Positions 7,012-16,454 of a DNA stretch of 50,303 bases are shown piece by piece. A program made the position numbers and the translations under genes. The stretch is from positions 1 to 50,303 of the forward strand of contig SVAY01000011.1 of the NCBI GenBank assembly GCA_015059185.1. Direction: 5' to 3'. The DNA is from Erysipelotrichaceae bacterium (GTDB taxonomy: Bacteria; Bacillota_I; Bacilli_A; RFN20; CAG-826). How positions within the stretch are numbered: position 1 is the stretch's first letter; the number at the start of each line of letters is the position of its first letter. The notes under the pieces were generated by a model, which did no database searches, had not been told where the DNA came from, and worked only from the letters and a program-made list of their open reading frames with translations.

Positions 7012-7434
7012 TTAGGCTAATACTTCATCTAAGATGGCGTTAATAAATTTTGCTTGTTTCTCTTCAATATATTCTTTTGCAAGTTTCACTGCCACATCGA
7101 TAACAATTGCTTTATCAATGGTTTCAATATATTTAAAGTGAGTATAACTCATAAGTAAAATTGCTTGCGTGAGTAATGGTAATCTTTCCCATTTCCAATC
7201 CTTAAGGTGTTTAGAGAAGATTTCGACTGCTTCTCCATAATGAAGTAAAGAAACATTCACCATATCTTCAATAAATGGAGGAAGAATGGTTTCGTTATAT
7301 TCTTCTTTTAATAAAGAAAGCATAATCTCTTTAGCGCTTCTTGGATCAGATTTATCACCATAGTTAAAATCATTAAGCTCCATATAGATGGTCGTCATAA
7401 TGATATAGTTTTGTTGATTTCTTGAGATTGCCAT
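7012..7434 (-). CDS. nusB: Transcription antitermination factor NusB
   Basis: All-helical RNA-binding protein that joins NusE (S10) in rRNA antitermination complexes. 140 residues. Family-typical stretches are present: QAILLMSYTHFKYIETID, then VAVKLAKEYIEEKQAKFINA and ILDEVLA at the end. It follows tkt by 5 nt without its own ribosome-binding site, suggesting coupled translation. The nusB-xseA-xseB-dxs order is the Bacillus order with folD and ispA absent. Confidence 0.94.
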   Translation of the reverse strand: MAISRNQQNYIIMTTIYMELNDFNYGDKSDPRSAKEIMLSLLKEEYNETILPPFIEDMVNVSLLHYGEAVEIFSKHLKDWKWERLPLLTQAILLMSYTHFKYIETIDKAIVIDVAVKLAKEYIEEKQAKFINAILDEVLA

Positions 7435-7439
7435 AAAGG

Positions 7440-9410
7440 TTATTTCACTAACTCCGAAACAATGTTCACTAAATTATCGACTGTGAAGCCATAAGCATTA
7501 ATCACGTCGCTTGCTTTCGCGCTCTTACCAAATACATCAACTGAGAGGTGATGATCAGCGTATTGGTCCCAACCAAATTTAGACATCATTTCAATAGAAA
7601 TGCGCTTTGATTTTGGCATATTAAAGATGCTCGCTTTATATTCATCACTTTGTTTTTCAAATAATTCCCATGAAGGCATCGAGACTACTCTAGTAGCAAT
7701 ACCTTTTTCAAGCAAGGCTTTTTGGGCTTTAAGGGCTAAATCAACTTCTGATCCACTAGCAATCATAATGAATTTTGCTTTGGAATTATCGCTAATCACA
7801 TATGCGCCTTTATATAAGCCTTCTACACTAGAATTAACAAGTTGAGGTAAAACTTGTCTAGATAAGATTAAGCTAGTTGGAGTCTTTAAGCTTCTAAGAG
7901 CAACTTGCCATGCAGCATATGTTTCTCTTGCGTCACAAGGACGGATAACAGTCATATTTGGGAATAAACGTAAGGTTGCCACTTGTTCCACTGGTTGGTG
8001 GGTTGGTCCATCTTCTCCAACTGCAATAGAGTCATGGGAGAAGAGATAAATGGCTGGGAGATTACTTAAACATGCCATTCTCATACCACCCTTCATATAA
8101 TCAGAGAAAGCTAAGAAGCTTCCAACATAAGTTCTCACTCCACCGTGGAGTAACATACCATTTTGAATAGCGGTCATCGCAAATTCACGAATACCAAAGT
8201 TAATTTGATGTCCTTCTCTATGAGCGGGAGAGAAAGCTACTGCATCTTTTACTTGAGTCATTACACTACTAGCAACGTCAGCAGCGCCACCAAATAGATT
8301 TGGAATACAATTATTGTAATCGTTTAAAGCATTTTGAGATACTTTTCTAGTGGCTAAAGCATCAACTCCAAAGTCACTTGGAAGTTCATGAGGTAAATAA
8401 GCGCTTACATCATTATCTTTAAGTTTAAGGAATCTTTCTGCGTCTTCTTTATATTTAGCTTGATAGCTAACGAATTCTTTTTGATAGTCGTTATAAGCTT
8501 TATTACCACGAGCAACAAAGGTGTCATTAAAATGGCTTCTAACTTCTTCTGGAACAAAGAAATCTTCATGGTCAAAGCCATAACTTAATTTGGCTTTTTT
8601 ACCATCTTCTACTCCAATTGGAGCACCATGCACTTTATTGGTTCCTTGCGCACTAGCGCCATAACCAATCACAGTTTTAACGATAATTAAAGTTGGTTTA
8701 GATGTACTCTTTTTAGCTTGACGGATGGCTTTATCAATGGCTTCGACGTCATTACCATCTTCAACTTTAAGAACATCCCAACCACTGGCTTTAAATCTTA
8801 ATTCAGTGTTTTCGTTATATGAAAGATCAAGACCACCATCAAGGGTGATGTTATTTGAGTCATAAAGGAGGATTAACTTATTAAGTTTTTGATATCCTGC
8901 AATTTGAATAGCTTCTTGAGAAATGCCTTCTTCTAAACAGCCATCTCCGCATAAAGCATAAGTATAGTGGTTACATAAAATATCACCATGTGTATATAAA
9001 TTTGCAACGTTTTGTTCTGCGATTGCCATACCAACAGCCATCGCAATGCCTTGTCCTAATGGGCCAGTAGAAGCATCAACCCCTTCAGTCACACCAGCTT
9101 CTGGGTGTCCTGGAGTAATACTACCTAATTGACGGAATGACTTGATATCATCCATCGATACTTTGTATCCGCATAAATGGAGAATCGCATATAGTAAGCT
9201 ACTTCCGTGTCCAGCACTTAAAACAAAACGGTCACGGTTAATCCAGTTAGGATCTTTACTAACAGCATTTAAATGTCTTGTATACAAAGTATACAAAATT
9301 GGAGCTGCTCCTAGAGCAATACCTGGGTGACCACTTTTGGCTTTGTTGGTCATATCAATGCATAAACCACGGATGGTTGCAATTGATAACTTATCAATAT
9401 TATCTATCAT
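7440..9410 (-). CDS. tkt: Transketolase
   Basis: Thiamine-diphosphate enzyme of the non-oxidative pentose phosphate pathway, moving two-carbon units between sugar phosphates. 656 residues, full length. Motifs in order: KSGHPGIALGAAP, ASTGPLGQG, CGDGCLEEGISQEA (cofactor binding), GYGASAQGTNKVHGAPIG, GIREFAMTAIQNG, and DSIAVGEDGPTHQPVEQ. GGGGAGGT stands just before the ATG. It is probably co-transcribed after aspS, 27 nt away. Its glyceraldehyde-3-phosphate feeds dxs at the operon end. Confidence 0.97.
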   Translation of the reverse strand: MIDNIDKLSIATIRGLCIDMTNKAKSGHPGIALGAAPILYTLYTRHLNAVSKDPNWINRDRFVLSAGHGSSLLYAILHLCGYKVSMDDIKSFRQLGSITPGHPEAGVTEGVDASTGPLGQGIAMAVGMAIAEQNVANLYTHGDILCNHYTYALCGDGCLEEGISQEAIQIAGYQKLNKLILLYDSNNITLDGGLDLSYNENTELRFKASGWDVLKVEDGNDVEAIDKAIRQAKKSTSKPTLIIVKTVIGYGASAQGTNKVHGAPIGVEDGKKAKLSYGFDHEDFFVPEEVRSHFNDTFVARGNKAYNDYQKEFVSYQAKYKEDAERFLKLKDNDVSAYLPHELPSDFGVDALATRKVSQNALNDYNNCIPNLFGGAADVASSVMTQVKDAVAFSPAHREGHQINFGIREFAMTAIQNGMLLHGGVRTYVGSFLAFSDYMKGGMRMACLSNLPAIYLFSHDSIAVGEDGPTHQPVEQVATLRLFPNMTVIRPCDARETYAAWQVALRSLKTPTSLILSRQVLPQLVNSSVEGLYKGAYVISDNSKAKFIMIASGSEVDLALKAQKALLEKGIATRVVSMPSWELFEKQSDEYKASIFNMPKSKRISIEMMSKFGWDQYADHHLSVDVFGKSAKASDVINAYGFTVDNLVNIVSELVK

Positions 9411-9437
9411 AATTTACCTCCCCTATTTACGTAGATA

Positions 9438-11156
9438 TTATTTCTTAATTTGAATACCGAGTTCATCAAGTTGGGCTTCATCAACAACGTTTGGCGCACC
9501 ACTCATTGGGCAAACCGCACTTAAGTTCTTAGGGAACGCAATAACATCGCGGATATTATCTGTGCCACCTAAAATCATTGTTAATCTATCAAGTCCAAAG
9601 GCCATACCAGCGTGAGGTGGGGTTCCATATTGGAAAGCATCGATGAAGAATCCAAATTTACGTTTGATATCTTCTTCACTTAAGCCTAATACTTCAAAAA
9701 TCTTATGTTGTACTTTTTGATCATAGATTCTTAAAGAACCGCCTCCTGCTTCATAACCGTTAATAACAATATCATAAGCATAGCTTAAGATTTGTCCTGG
9801 ATCGGTATCTAAATATTTTAAATGTTCGTCTTTTGGACGAGTGAATGGGTGATGGGAACTAGTCCAACCGGTATCGGTCTTTTCAAATAATGGGAAGTCC
9901 ACAACCCAAAGTAAATCATATGTTCCTTCTTTAATTAAGTTAAGTTTACGAGCATATTGACTTCTTAATGCGCCTAAATAAGGTAAGACTCTTGTTTTAT
10001 TACCAGCCGCAATAATAAGTAAGTCATTATCTTTTAATGATAAATCATTAAATAATCCTTTAATCTCTTCTTCGCTTAAGAATTTAAGGAATGAACCAAC
10101 TAAAGTGCCATTTTCAACTTTAAGGACAGTGACGCCTGGAAGAGAGAATTTCTTCGCTTCTAAAGTTAATTCATCAATGACTTTACGGCTAGTTTCACTT
10201 GCCACTCCTGGAATGACGAGGGCTCTAATTGCTTCTACTTCTTTATAACCGTTAAATGAGGTGTTAGCAAAAACTTCTTTCACATCATTAATGAATAAAT
10301 CAAATCTAGTATCTGGCTTATCACTACCATATTTATCCATTGCTTCTTGATAGGGGAGTCTTCTTAAAGGAAGTTTCACATCATAATTGATGGTCTTCTT
10401 AAAGATATCTTTGATTAATCCTTCCATCAATGTTAAGAATTGATCTTGATCAAGGAAAGATGTTTCAATATCGATTTGGGTGAAATCTGGTTGACGGTCC
10501 GCTCTTAAGTCTTCATCTCTAAAGCAACGAGCAATTTGATAATATCTTTCAAATCCACCAATCATTAATAATTGTTTAAAGATTTGTGGTGATTGAGGTA
10601 AAGCATAGAAATTACCTGGATGGACACGAGAAGGAACGAGATAGTCTCTAGCACCTTCTGGAGTAGATAAAGTTAAGATTGGAGTCTCAACTTCAATAAA
10701 GTGATATTTATCTAGATAGTTATGAGCAGCCATCTTAATTTGATGACGGATATCTTGATAATGTTGCATCTTAGGACGACGTAAATCTAAATAACGATAG
10801 ACTAAACGTGTATCTTCAAGCGCATCAGTTTCATCAGCAATGATAAGAGGTGTGGTTTTTGCTTCATTAATCACTTTTACTTCACTTGCGATAACTTCAA
10901 TCTTACCAGTCTTGAGGTTTGGGTTAGGATTGCTCTTAAGAGCAACTTTACCTTTAACTTGTACGACATATTCATTACGAATGGTTGATAGATTAGAACT
11001 ATCTTGAATGGTAATTTGAATAATCCCACTACGATCTCTTAAATCTAAAAACATAATGGAGCCTAAGTCACGACGCTTAGAAACCCATCCAATTAAAGTG
11101 ACTTCTTTATTGACATCAAGTTCACTTAATTCTGTGTTAAAACATGTTCTTTCCAT
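9438..11156 (-). CDS. aspS: Aspartyl-tRNA synthetase (bacterial type)
   Basis: Class II synthetase charging tRNA-Asp. 572 residues with an N-terminal OB anticodon-binding domain (VTLIGWVSKRRDLGSIMFLD), class II motif 2 (FERYYQIARCFRDEDLRADR), the bacterial GAD insertion (about 280-400) and motif 3 (HAGMAFGLDRLTMILGG). GSLRIYDQKVQ is also typical. AAGGAT precedes the ATG at suitable spacing. It follows hisS by 14 nt, as in Bacillus. Confidence 0.98.
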   Translation of the reverse strand: MERTCFNTELSELDVNKEVTLIGWVSKRRDLGSIMFLDLRDRSGIIQITIQDSSNLSTIRNEYVVQVKGKVALKSNPNPNLKTGKIEVIASEVKVINEAKTTPLIIADETDALEDTRLVYRYLDLRRPKMQHYQDIRHQIKMAAHNYLDKYHFIEVETPILTLSTPEGARDYLVPSRVHPGNFYALPQSPQIFKQLLMIGGFERYYQIARCFRDEDLRADRQPDFTQIDIETSFLDQDQFLTLMEGLIKDIFKKTINYDVKLPLRRLPYQEAMDKYGSDKPDTRFDLFINDVKEVFANTSFNGYKEVEAIRALVIPGVASETSRKVIDELTLEAKKFSLPGVTVLKVENGTLVGSFLKFLSEEEIKGLFNDLSLKDNDLLIIAAGNKTRVLPYLGALRSQYARKLNLIKEGTYDLLWVVDFPLFEKTDTGWTSSHHPFTRPKDEHLKYLDTDPGQILSYAYDIVINGYEAGGGSLRIYDQKVQHKIFEVLGLSEEDIKRKFGFFIDAFQYGTPPHAGMAFGLDRLTMILGGTDNIRDVIAFPKNLSAVCPMSGAPNVVDEAQLDELGIQIKK

Positions 11157-11170
11157 ATATTAATCCTTCT

Positions 11171-12502
11171 TTATTTACATTGTTCATCGGTGCAATAGTC
11201 ATCACTACATTTGCACTTACATTCTTGATTAAAGATAGCGTCGAAATAACAAACGATATTATCTTCTTCAATTTCGTTTTGTTCTTCTTTTGCTAAATCT
11301 TTCACCACTAATTTATGGTTGTTATATTCATTTTCACCAATGATAACAGCGAATTTTGCTCTCTTTTTGCTCGCTCTTTTAAACATGTTGCCAAGCTTTA
11401 CATCATCAAAACAGTAGTCAACGGAATAGCCAGCAAGTCTAAGTTTATTAGCGATTTCTAAAGCATATAATCTCACTTCGTTACCAAGTGGCATCATATA
11501 AATATCTAAAGTATCATCATCTTCTTTAATTAATTCATCGTCCTTAAGGACATCATATAATCTTTCAATACCAAATGAGAATCCAACACCTGGAAGATCT
11601 GGTCCACCTAATTCTTTCATTAAGTTTGAATAGTGACCGCCTCCGCCTAAAGCGCCGTAATTCTTTCCCTTAAGGGAAGTATAATCAAATTCAAAGACAA
11701 CTTCGGAATAATAATCAAGCCCTCTCACGAGTTGATCATCAACTTCATAAGGGATAGCGGCATCATCTAAAGCACTTTTTAATGCTTCAAATCTTTCTTT
11801 ACTTGTTTCACTTAAGAAGTCATTAATCTTAGGAGCGCCTATTGCTAACACGTGATCTTCAGGAACTTTACAATCTAAAATACGAAGCGGATTAATCTCA
11901 TAACGTTGTTTACAGTCTGGGCACATATTATCTAGGTGTGGTAAGAAATAACCTTTAAGTGCCTCACGATATTTAGTACGAGTTTCGTTATCACCTAAGG
12001 AATTAATCTTTACTTTAACACTAGTTAAACCTAAGGAATAAAGCATGCTATAAGCCATGGAGATGACTTCAAAATCATTAAGGACACTATTATGGCCGAC
12101 GGATTCAACACCGAATTGGGTAAATTGACGATAACGACCAAGTTGAGGTCTTTCATATCTAAAGGCTGGACCGGAATAGAAGATTTTAAGTGGTAACTCA
12201 TTAGTCGCATAAAGTTTATTTTGAATGACACTACGGATAATTCCAGCAGTGAATTCTGGACGCATGGTCACACTTCTTTCTCCCTTATCGAGGAAGGTAT
12301 ACATTTCTTTACGGACAATATCACTACCTTCACCCACTCCACGAGCAAAGACATCACTATATTCAAGAACAGGTGTTCTTAATTCGTGATAGCTATATAA
12401 AGAGGCAATTGTTCTTAAAACAGATTCAATACGGATAAATCCTCCTGTTTCGTTAGGAAGGATGTCTCTTGTTCCTTTTACATTGTTTTTAGCTTCTGGC
12501 AT
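11171..12502 (-). CDS. hisS: Histidyl-tRNA synthetase with cysteine-rich tail
   Basis: Class II synthetase charging tRNA-His. 443 residues. Motifs: GTRDILPNE at the start, motif 2 FRYERPQLGRYRQFTQFG, the His signatures LVRGLDYYSEVVFEF and GALGGGGHYSNLM, motif 3 PGVGFSFGIERLYDVL, and a C-terminal anticodon domain. The last 17 residues (ECKCKCSDDYCTDEQCK) hold five cysteines and extend past the usual end, which I have not seen in ordinary HisRS. The internal CPDC...LDCK is normal for the family. AAGGAGAT precedes the ATG. Confidence 0.97.
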   Translation of the reverse strand: MPEAKNNVKGTRDILPNETGGFIRIESVLRTIASLYSYHELRTPVLEYSDVFARGVGEGSDIVRKEMYTFLDKGERSVTMRPEFTAGIIRSVIQNKLYATNELPLKIFYSGPAFRYERPQLGRYRQFTQFGVESVGHNSVLNDFEVISMAYSMLYSLGLTSVKVKINSLGDNETRTKYREALKGYFLPHLDNMCPDCKQRYEINPLRILDCKVPEDHVLAIGAPKINDFLSETSKERFEALKSALDDAAIPYEVDDQLVRGLDYYSEVVFEFDYTSLKGKNYGALGGGGHYSNLMKELGGPDLPGVGFSFGIERLYDVLKDDELIKEDDDTLDIYMMPLGNEVRLYALEIANKLRLAGYSVDYCFDDVKLGNMFKRASKKRAKFAVIIGENEYNNHKLVVKDLAKEEQNEIEEDNIVCYFDAIFNQECKCKCSDDYCTDEQCK

Positions 12503-12513
12503 AATATATCTCC

Positions 12514-14736
12514 TTAATGAATAATTCTTTTGACATCATATACACCATTAACATTTAATAAAATGTTAAATATGTCATTTAATCTCTTTGCGTCACTCAC
12601 CATCAGCGTGAGATTAATTAAACAGGTGAGGTTATTATTTGTTGTATGCGCATGTAAGTTAGATACAGGCACATGGTTATTAGTTAAGACGGTCATGACG
12701 TTCACTAATAGGTTTGGTCGATCAGTTGCTTCTAAGATGACATCAACTGGATAAGTAGCATATTCAATATCAGTTCTCCATTTTACTTCCACTAATCTTT
12801 CTTTTTCATTAGCGATATTTGGACAAGTGATACGGTGAACGGTGATACCTTTTCCCTTAGAAACATAACCAACAATATCGTCTCCTGGTAGAGGTGTACA
12901 GCAGTTAGCAAGTGATAAAGCAATGCCAGTCACACCTTTACATTCAACAGGTATTTCTTTCTTGCCGCCACTCACTCTCACACTACCTAAGTTAGAATCG
13001 AGGTTAACTGGTTTTTTAATATGTAAGAAATCGATGATTGAACTGGTGACTGGTTTACGTCCACTGACACCGATAAATAGTTCATCAACATTTTCAAATC
13101 CAAAATGCTCAAGTGTCTTAGGGTCTTCTAAGAGTTTCATCATCTCTTCTTCTTCGATTTCGCGATCAGCAAAGGCATCTAAACAAGATTGTTTGCCTCT
13201 AGCAATTTTTTCTTCTCTAATAAGAGCGCTGTTCTTTTGGGCTAAATATTTCTTAATAAAGCTACGAGCAGAACTGGTTTTAACAAAATCGAGCCATCCT
13301 TCATTTGGTCCCGGAGCATTCTTACTCGTTTTGATTTCAACCATATCTCCGGTTTTAAGGACGGTATTAAGAGGAACCATCACGTGATTAACTAAAGCAC
13401 CAGTCATTGTTTGACCAATTTTAGAGTGAATACGATAAGCAAAATCAACTGGGGTTGAGCCAGCCGGTAGTTCTAATACCTTTCCTTTAGGAGTAAAGAC
13501 ATAGACGTTAGCTTCAAAGATGTCTTTGGTTAAATTAGACATATATTCGCTAGCGGCTTCATCACTACTATCATTACTCAAAGAGACAAAGTCTCTAAAC
13601 CAGTGTAATTTATTTTCAATTTCTTTTTGTTCGGCTTGAGGATTATATCCAGTACCTTCTTTATAAGCCCAGTGACTAGCAACACCAGTTTCAGCAATTT
13701 CATCCATCTCTTTAGTTCTAATTTGAACTTCATAGAAGTTACCATTACCACTCATAATAGTCGTATGTAAAGATTGATACATATTGGATTTAGGGGTCGC
13801 AATATAATCTTTAAATCTACCAGGGACCGGGGTATAGGTTTGATGGATTAATCCAAGTATTTCATAACACGCAATCTCAGTATCAGTGATAATACGAAGG
13901 GCTAAGATATCATAAATCTCATCAAACGAATGGCCTTTTTTATAAATTTTCTCATATATTGAAAAGATAGATTTTACTCTTGAAGAAATATCAAATTGAA
14001 TATTGTGTTCAAATAAAATGTCGGCAATACGTTTTTTAATCGCATCTAAAGATTTAGATAAAGAACGATATCTTCTTTTAACTTGCGTTTCAATTTGATG
14101 GAAGATTTCTGGCTCTAAATATTTTAAACAGAGATCGCTCATCTCACTTTTAATCACATCAAGACCTAAACGGTGCGCAATTGGTACAAATACATCTAAA
14201 GTTTCTCGACTCATTGCGATTTGTCTATCACGTGATAAAGCGCCTAATGTTCTTAAATTATGTAATCTATCGGCAAGCTTAATTAAAATGACACGGATAT
14301 CTTTAGCCATTCCAATGAAAATTTTACGGTGATCTTCCGCTTCAAATTCTTCACTGGTAATCTTAGAAAGTTTTAATCTTTGAATCTTAGTTAAGGAATC
14401 AACAATCTTAGCGACATCGCTTCCCCAGCGTTCTTCAATATCTTCAATTGTGGTATCAGTATCTTCAACAACATCATGTAAAAGAGCTCCGATTAAAGTC
14501 GAAGGTCCGGCGTGAAGTTCCGCCACAATATGACAGACTTCAATTAAATGATGATAATATGGTTCGCCACTTTTTCTAAACTGTCCCTCATGCTTTTTTA
14601 AAATGAACTCATAAGCATCACGAATGTTTTTCCTGTCTTCGGGACTTGAAATATACTTGATGTATATGTTTTCGACATCTTCGAATGTATGTAATGGATA
14701 TCCACCATTTACGAGAACAGTTTGCTTAGTTGCCAT
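12514..14736 (-). CDS. relA: Bifunctional (p)ppGpp synthetase/hydrolase
   Basis: RSH protein controlling the stringent alarmone. 740 residues with all domains in order: HD hydrolase (HHLIEVCHIVAELHAG, ALLHDVVEDTD, about 50-160), synthetase (GRFKDYIATPKSNMYQSLHT, VQIRTKEMDEIAETG, about 240-360), TGS (VFTPKGKVLELPAGSTPVDF), helical and zinc-finger region (LANCCTPLPGDDIVG) and C-terminal ACT. The intact HD motif argues that it is bifunctional. First gene of the operon. The ATG lacks a Shine-Dalgarno site and a TATTAT box ends 6 nt upstream, so the mRNA may be leaderless. The apt gene expected upstream and dtd expected downstream in Bacillus are missing. Confidence 0.97.
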   Translation of the reverse strand: MATKQTVLVNGGYPLHTFEDVENIYIKYISSPEDRKNIRDAYEFILKKHEGQFRKSGEPYYHHLIEVCHIVAELHAGPSTLIGALLHDVVEDTDTTIEDIEERWGSDVAKIVDSLTKIQRLKLSKITSEEFEAEDHRKIFIGMAKDIRVILIKLADRLHNLRTLGALSRDRQIAMSRETLDVFVPIAHRLGLDVIKSEMSDLCLKYLEPEIFHQIETQVKRRYRSLSKSLDAIKKRIADILFEHNIQFDISSRVKSIFSIYEKIYKKGHSFDEIYDILALRIITDTEIACYEILGLIHQTYTPVPGRFKDYIATPKSNMYQSLHTTIMSGNGNFYEVQIRTKEMDEIAETGVASHWAYKEGTGYNPQAEQKEIENKLHWFRDFVSLSNDSSDEAASEYMSNLTKDIFEANVYVFTPKGKVLELPAGSTPVDFAYRIHSKIGQTMTGALVNHVMVPLNTVLKTGDMVEIKTSKNAPGPNEGWLDFVKTSSARSFIKKYLAQKNSALIREEKIARGKQSCLDAFADREIEEEEMMKLLEDPKTLEHFGFENVDELFIGVSGRKPVTSSIIDFLHIKKPVNLDSNLGSVRVSGGKKEIPVECKGVTGIALSLANCCTPLPGDDIVGYVSKGKGITVHRITCPNIANEKERLVEVKWRTDIEYATYPVDVILEATDRPNLLVNVMTVLTNNHVPVSNLHAHTTNNNLTCLINLTLMVSDAKRLNDIFNILLNVNGVYDVKRIIH

Positions 14737-14742
14737 AAGATA

Positions 14743-14770
14743 ATAATATACTTATCTTTTATTTTTTCAA
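14743..14770 (-). promoter_or_regulatory. relA promoter, apparently leaderless
   Basis: TTGAAA (14765-14770), a 16-nt spacer and TATTAT (14743-14748). Only 6 nt separate the -10 box from the relA ATG, and no ribosome-binding site is present. Confidence 0.6.
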
Positions 14771-14802
14771 AAATAAAATAAAAACATATAGTTAAATATG
14801 TT
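14770..14802 (-). terminator. Terminator after recJ
   Basis: Stem AACATAT/ATATGTT with a 6-nt loop, then TTTATTTTATTTTT on the minus strand. The T tract runs into the relA -35 box. The stem is short and AT-rich, so strength is uncertain. Confidence 0.55.
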
Positions 14803-14857
14803 CTAAAATGTCACTTATATAAACGAGATGTAAAAGCAATCTTAAAGTTAATGTAGT

Positions 14858-16411
14858 TTAATTTCTTTTATTGCATTCATTTATATGGAACTCGTAACTT
14901 ATTGTTCCCTTATAGCTAGAGGTATCAAGAGTACCAATTGTATCGATATATTGATAATTAAATAAAGATTCTTTTGATATATTAAAACCAACAATCTTTG
15001 AATTATAGCCAATACGAGTTAAGATGTGTTTCGTATCTTTTGAATATTGAAGAGCTTCAACCTTGATGCCTTTTAAAGCAAGCAAAGGCGCAGGCCAACC
15101 TTCACCAAAAGGAGCGAAAGAATTATAGATATCATAATGATCTTTATCGATATCATTAATTGATATATCAATTGTTTCTTTTTCTTTTTTAATAATTGTG
15201 GAACTATTCACTAATTCTATGAAATCTTTTTTAAAGTTTTCATAATCACTCTCTTTAATCGAACAGCCACCCGCTAAAGCGTGACCACCATAATTTAGCA
15301 TATATTTTTCAAGTTTCTTAAATGCTTCGACGATATTAAAGCCTTCTAAACTTCTCGCGCTACCCTTTAAATTGCCTTCTTTGTCTCTAGTAAAAACAAT
15401 CGCTGGTTTATGGATCTTGTTCATAATGCCGTTAGCAATGAGTCCGATTAATCCCTCTTTGATATCAAGTTTATTCACTAATGCCTCATCATTAAGATTA
15501 GTTAAGATATCATTAGTCACTTCTTTCCCTAATTCTTTGCGTTCATTATTCGTGGCTGTTATGAAGTCAGAATAGGTTAATATAAAATCTTTATCGTCGC
15601 TGACGAAATATTTTACAATAAGATTGATCGATTTATCTTCTTTCATTCTTCCTAAAGCATTGATTTTAGGAGCGACTAAAGAGCCAATCACCCTTTCATC
15701 AAGCTTCTTATGTTCCGCTAATAAAGAGATTGGAAGGAATTCATCAACCACGTAATCATTAAAAACAGCTTTTAGTAATTTACGGTTATAACTCTTAAGC
15801 GGCATCATATCACTGATAACAGATATCGCGGCCATAGTCGCAAGATATTTATCGTAATAGCCTAAGACTGCTTTAGAAAACATAAATGCACTATAAGCAC
15901 CACTAGTTGCTACCTCTCCATATTCTGATACTTCTGGATGAACAATCGCATCAGCGTTAGGCAAAGGTAGTTGCACGGTATGATGGTCAATAACAATCAC
16001 TTCAATCCCAGCATTTTTAAGGATATCAATTGCTTCGTTTGCCACTATCCCGTTATCTACTGTGATCATTAAATCAAATTTGCCAATACACTTAGTCGCA
16101 TTAGTGACATTAAGTCCATATCCATCGATATAACGGCTTGGAATATAATAACTCACTTCATAATTAAGCATCTTAAACATCTTTACTAAGATTGATGTTC
16201 CCATAATGCCATCTGCATCATAATCGCCATAAATGATAATTCTTTTCTTATTCTTAATAGCGTTTAAAGCAATATCACGCGCTTTAGCGATATCTTTAAA
16301 TTCATGGCCAAGAGAAAAAGAAGATAAATCGTATTTAGCAGTTAATTCTTCGTAATCATTTAAAGAAATATGATAATAATCTAATAATGCATTTAAAAAT
16401 TTGTTGTCCAT
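14858..16411 (-). CDS. recJ: Single-stranded-DNA exonuclease RecJ
   Basis: 5'-3' single-strand exonuclease of recombination repair, DHH family. 517 residues, shorter than Bacillus RecJ (about 780), so the long C-terminal region is missing. Metal motifs: IIIYGDYDADGIMGTSIL (about 58-75), LMITVDNG, IVIDHHTV (the DHH), MAAISVISDMMPL, and the DHHA1 glycine motif NYGGHALAGGCSI. A short OB-like end follows. The start lies 18 nt past the secDF terminator with no Shine-Dalgarno site. In Bacillus secDF and recJ are also neighbours. Confidence 0.95.
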   Translation of the reverse strand: MDNKFLNALLDYYHISLNDYEELTAKYDLSSFSLGHEFKDIAKARDIALNAIKNKKRIIIYGDYDADGIMGTSILVKMFKMLNYEVSYYIPSRYIDGYGLNVTNATKCIGKFDLMITVDNGIVANEAIDILKNAGIEVIVIDHHTVQLPLPNADAIVHPEVSEYGEVATSGAYSAFMFSKAVLGYYDKYLATMAAISVISDMMPLKSYNRKLLKAVFNDYVVDEFLPISLLAEHKKLDERVIGSLVAPKINALGRMKEDKSINLIVKYFVSDDKDFILTYSDFITATNNERKELGKEVTNDILTNLNDEALVNKLDIKEGLIGLIANGIMNKIHKPAIVFTRDKEGNLKGSARSLEGFNIVEAFKKLEKYMLNYGGHALAGGCSIKESDYENFKKDFIELVNSSTIIKKEKETIDISINDIDKDHYDIYNSFAPFGEGWPAPLLALKGIKVEALQYSKDTKHILTRIGYNSKIVGFNISKESLFNYQYIDTIGTLDTSSYKGTISYEFHINECNKRN

Positions 16412-16420
16412 AAATATAAG

Positions 16421-16447
16421 AAAAATTAAAGGCTACATAGTAGCCTT
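16421..16447 (-). terminator. Terminator between secDF and recJ
   Basis: Perfect 8-bp stem AAGGCTAC (16447-16440) / GTAGCCTT (16436-16429) with a 3-nt loop, then TAATTTTTC on the minus strand. It lies 18 nt before the recJ start. Confidence 0.8.
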
Positions 16448-16454
16448 ATAATCA

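Noticed and set aside
12031..12231. 66-codon minus-strand frame inside hisS
   Set aside because: Overlaps the well-supported hisS in another frame and lacks a start signal.
12923..13387. 154-codon plus-strand frame opposite relA
   Set aside because: Composition is that of reverse-complemented relA; no promoter or ribosome-binding site.
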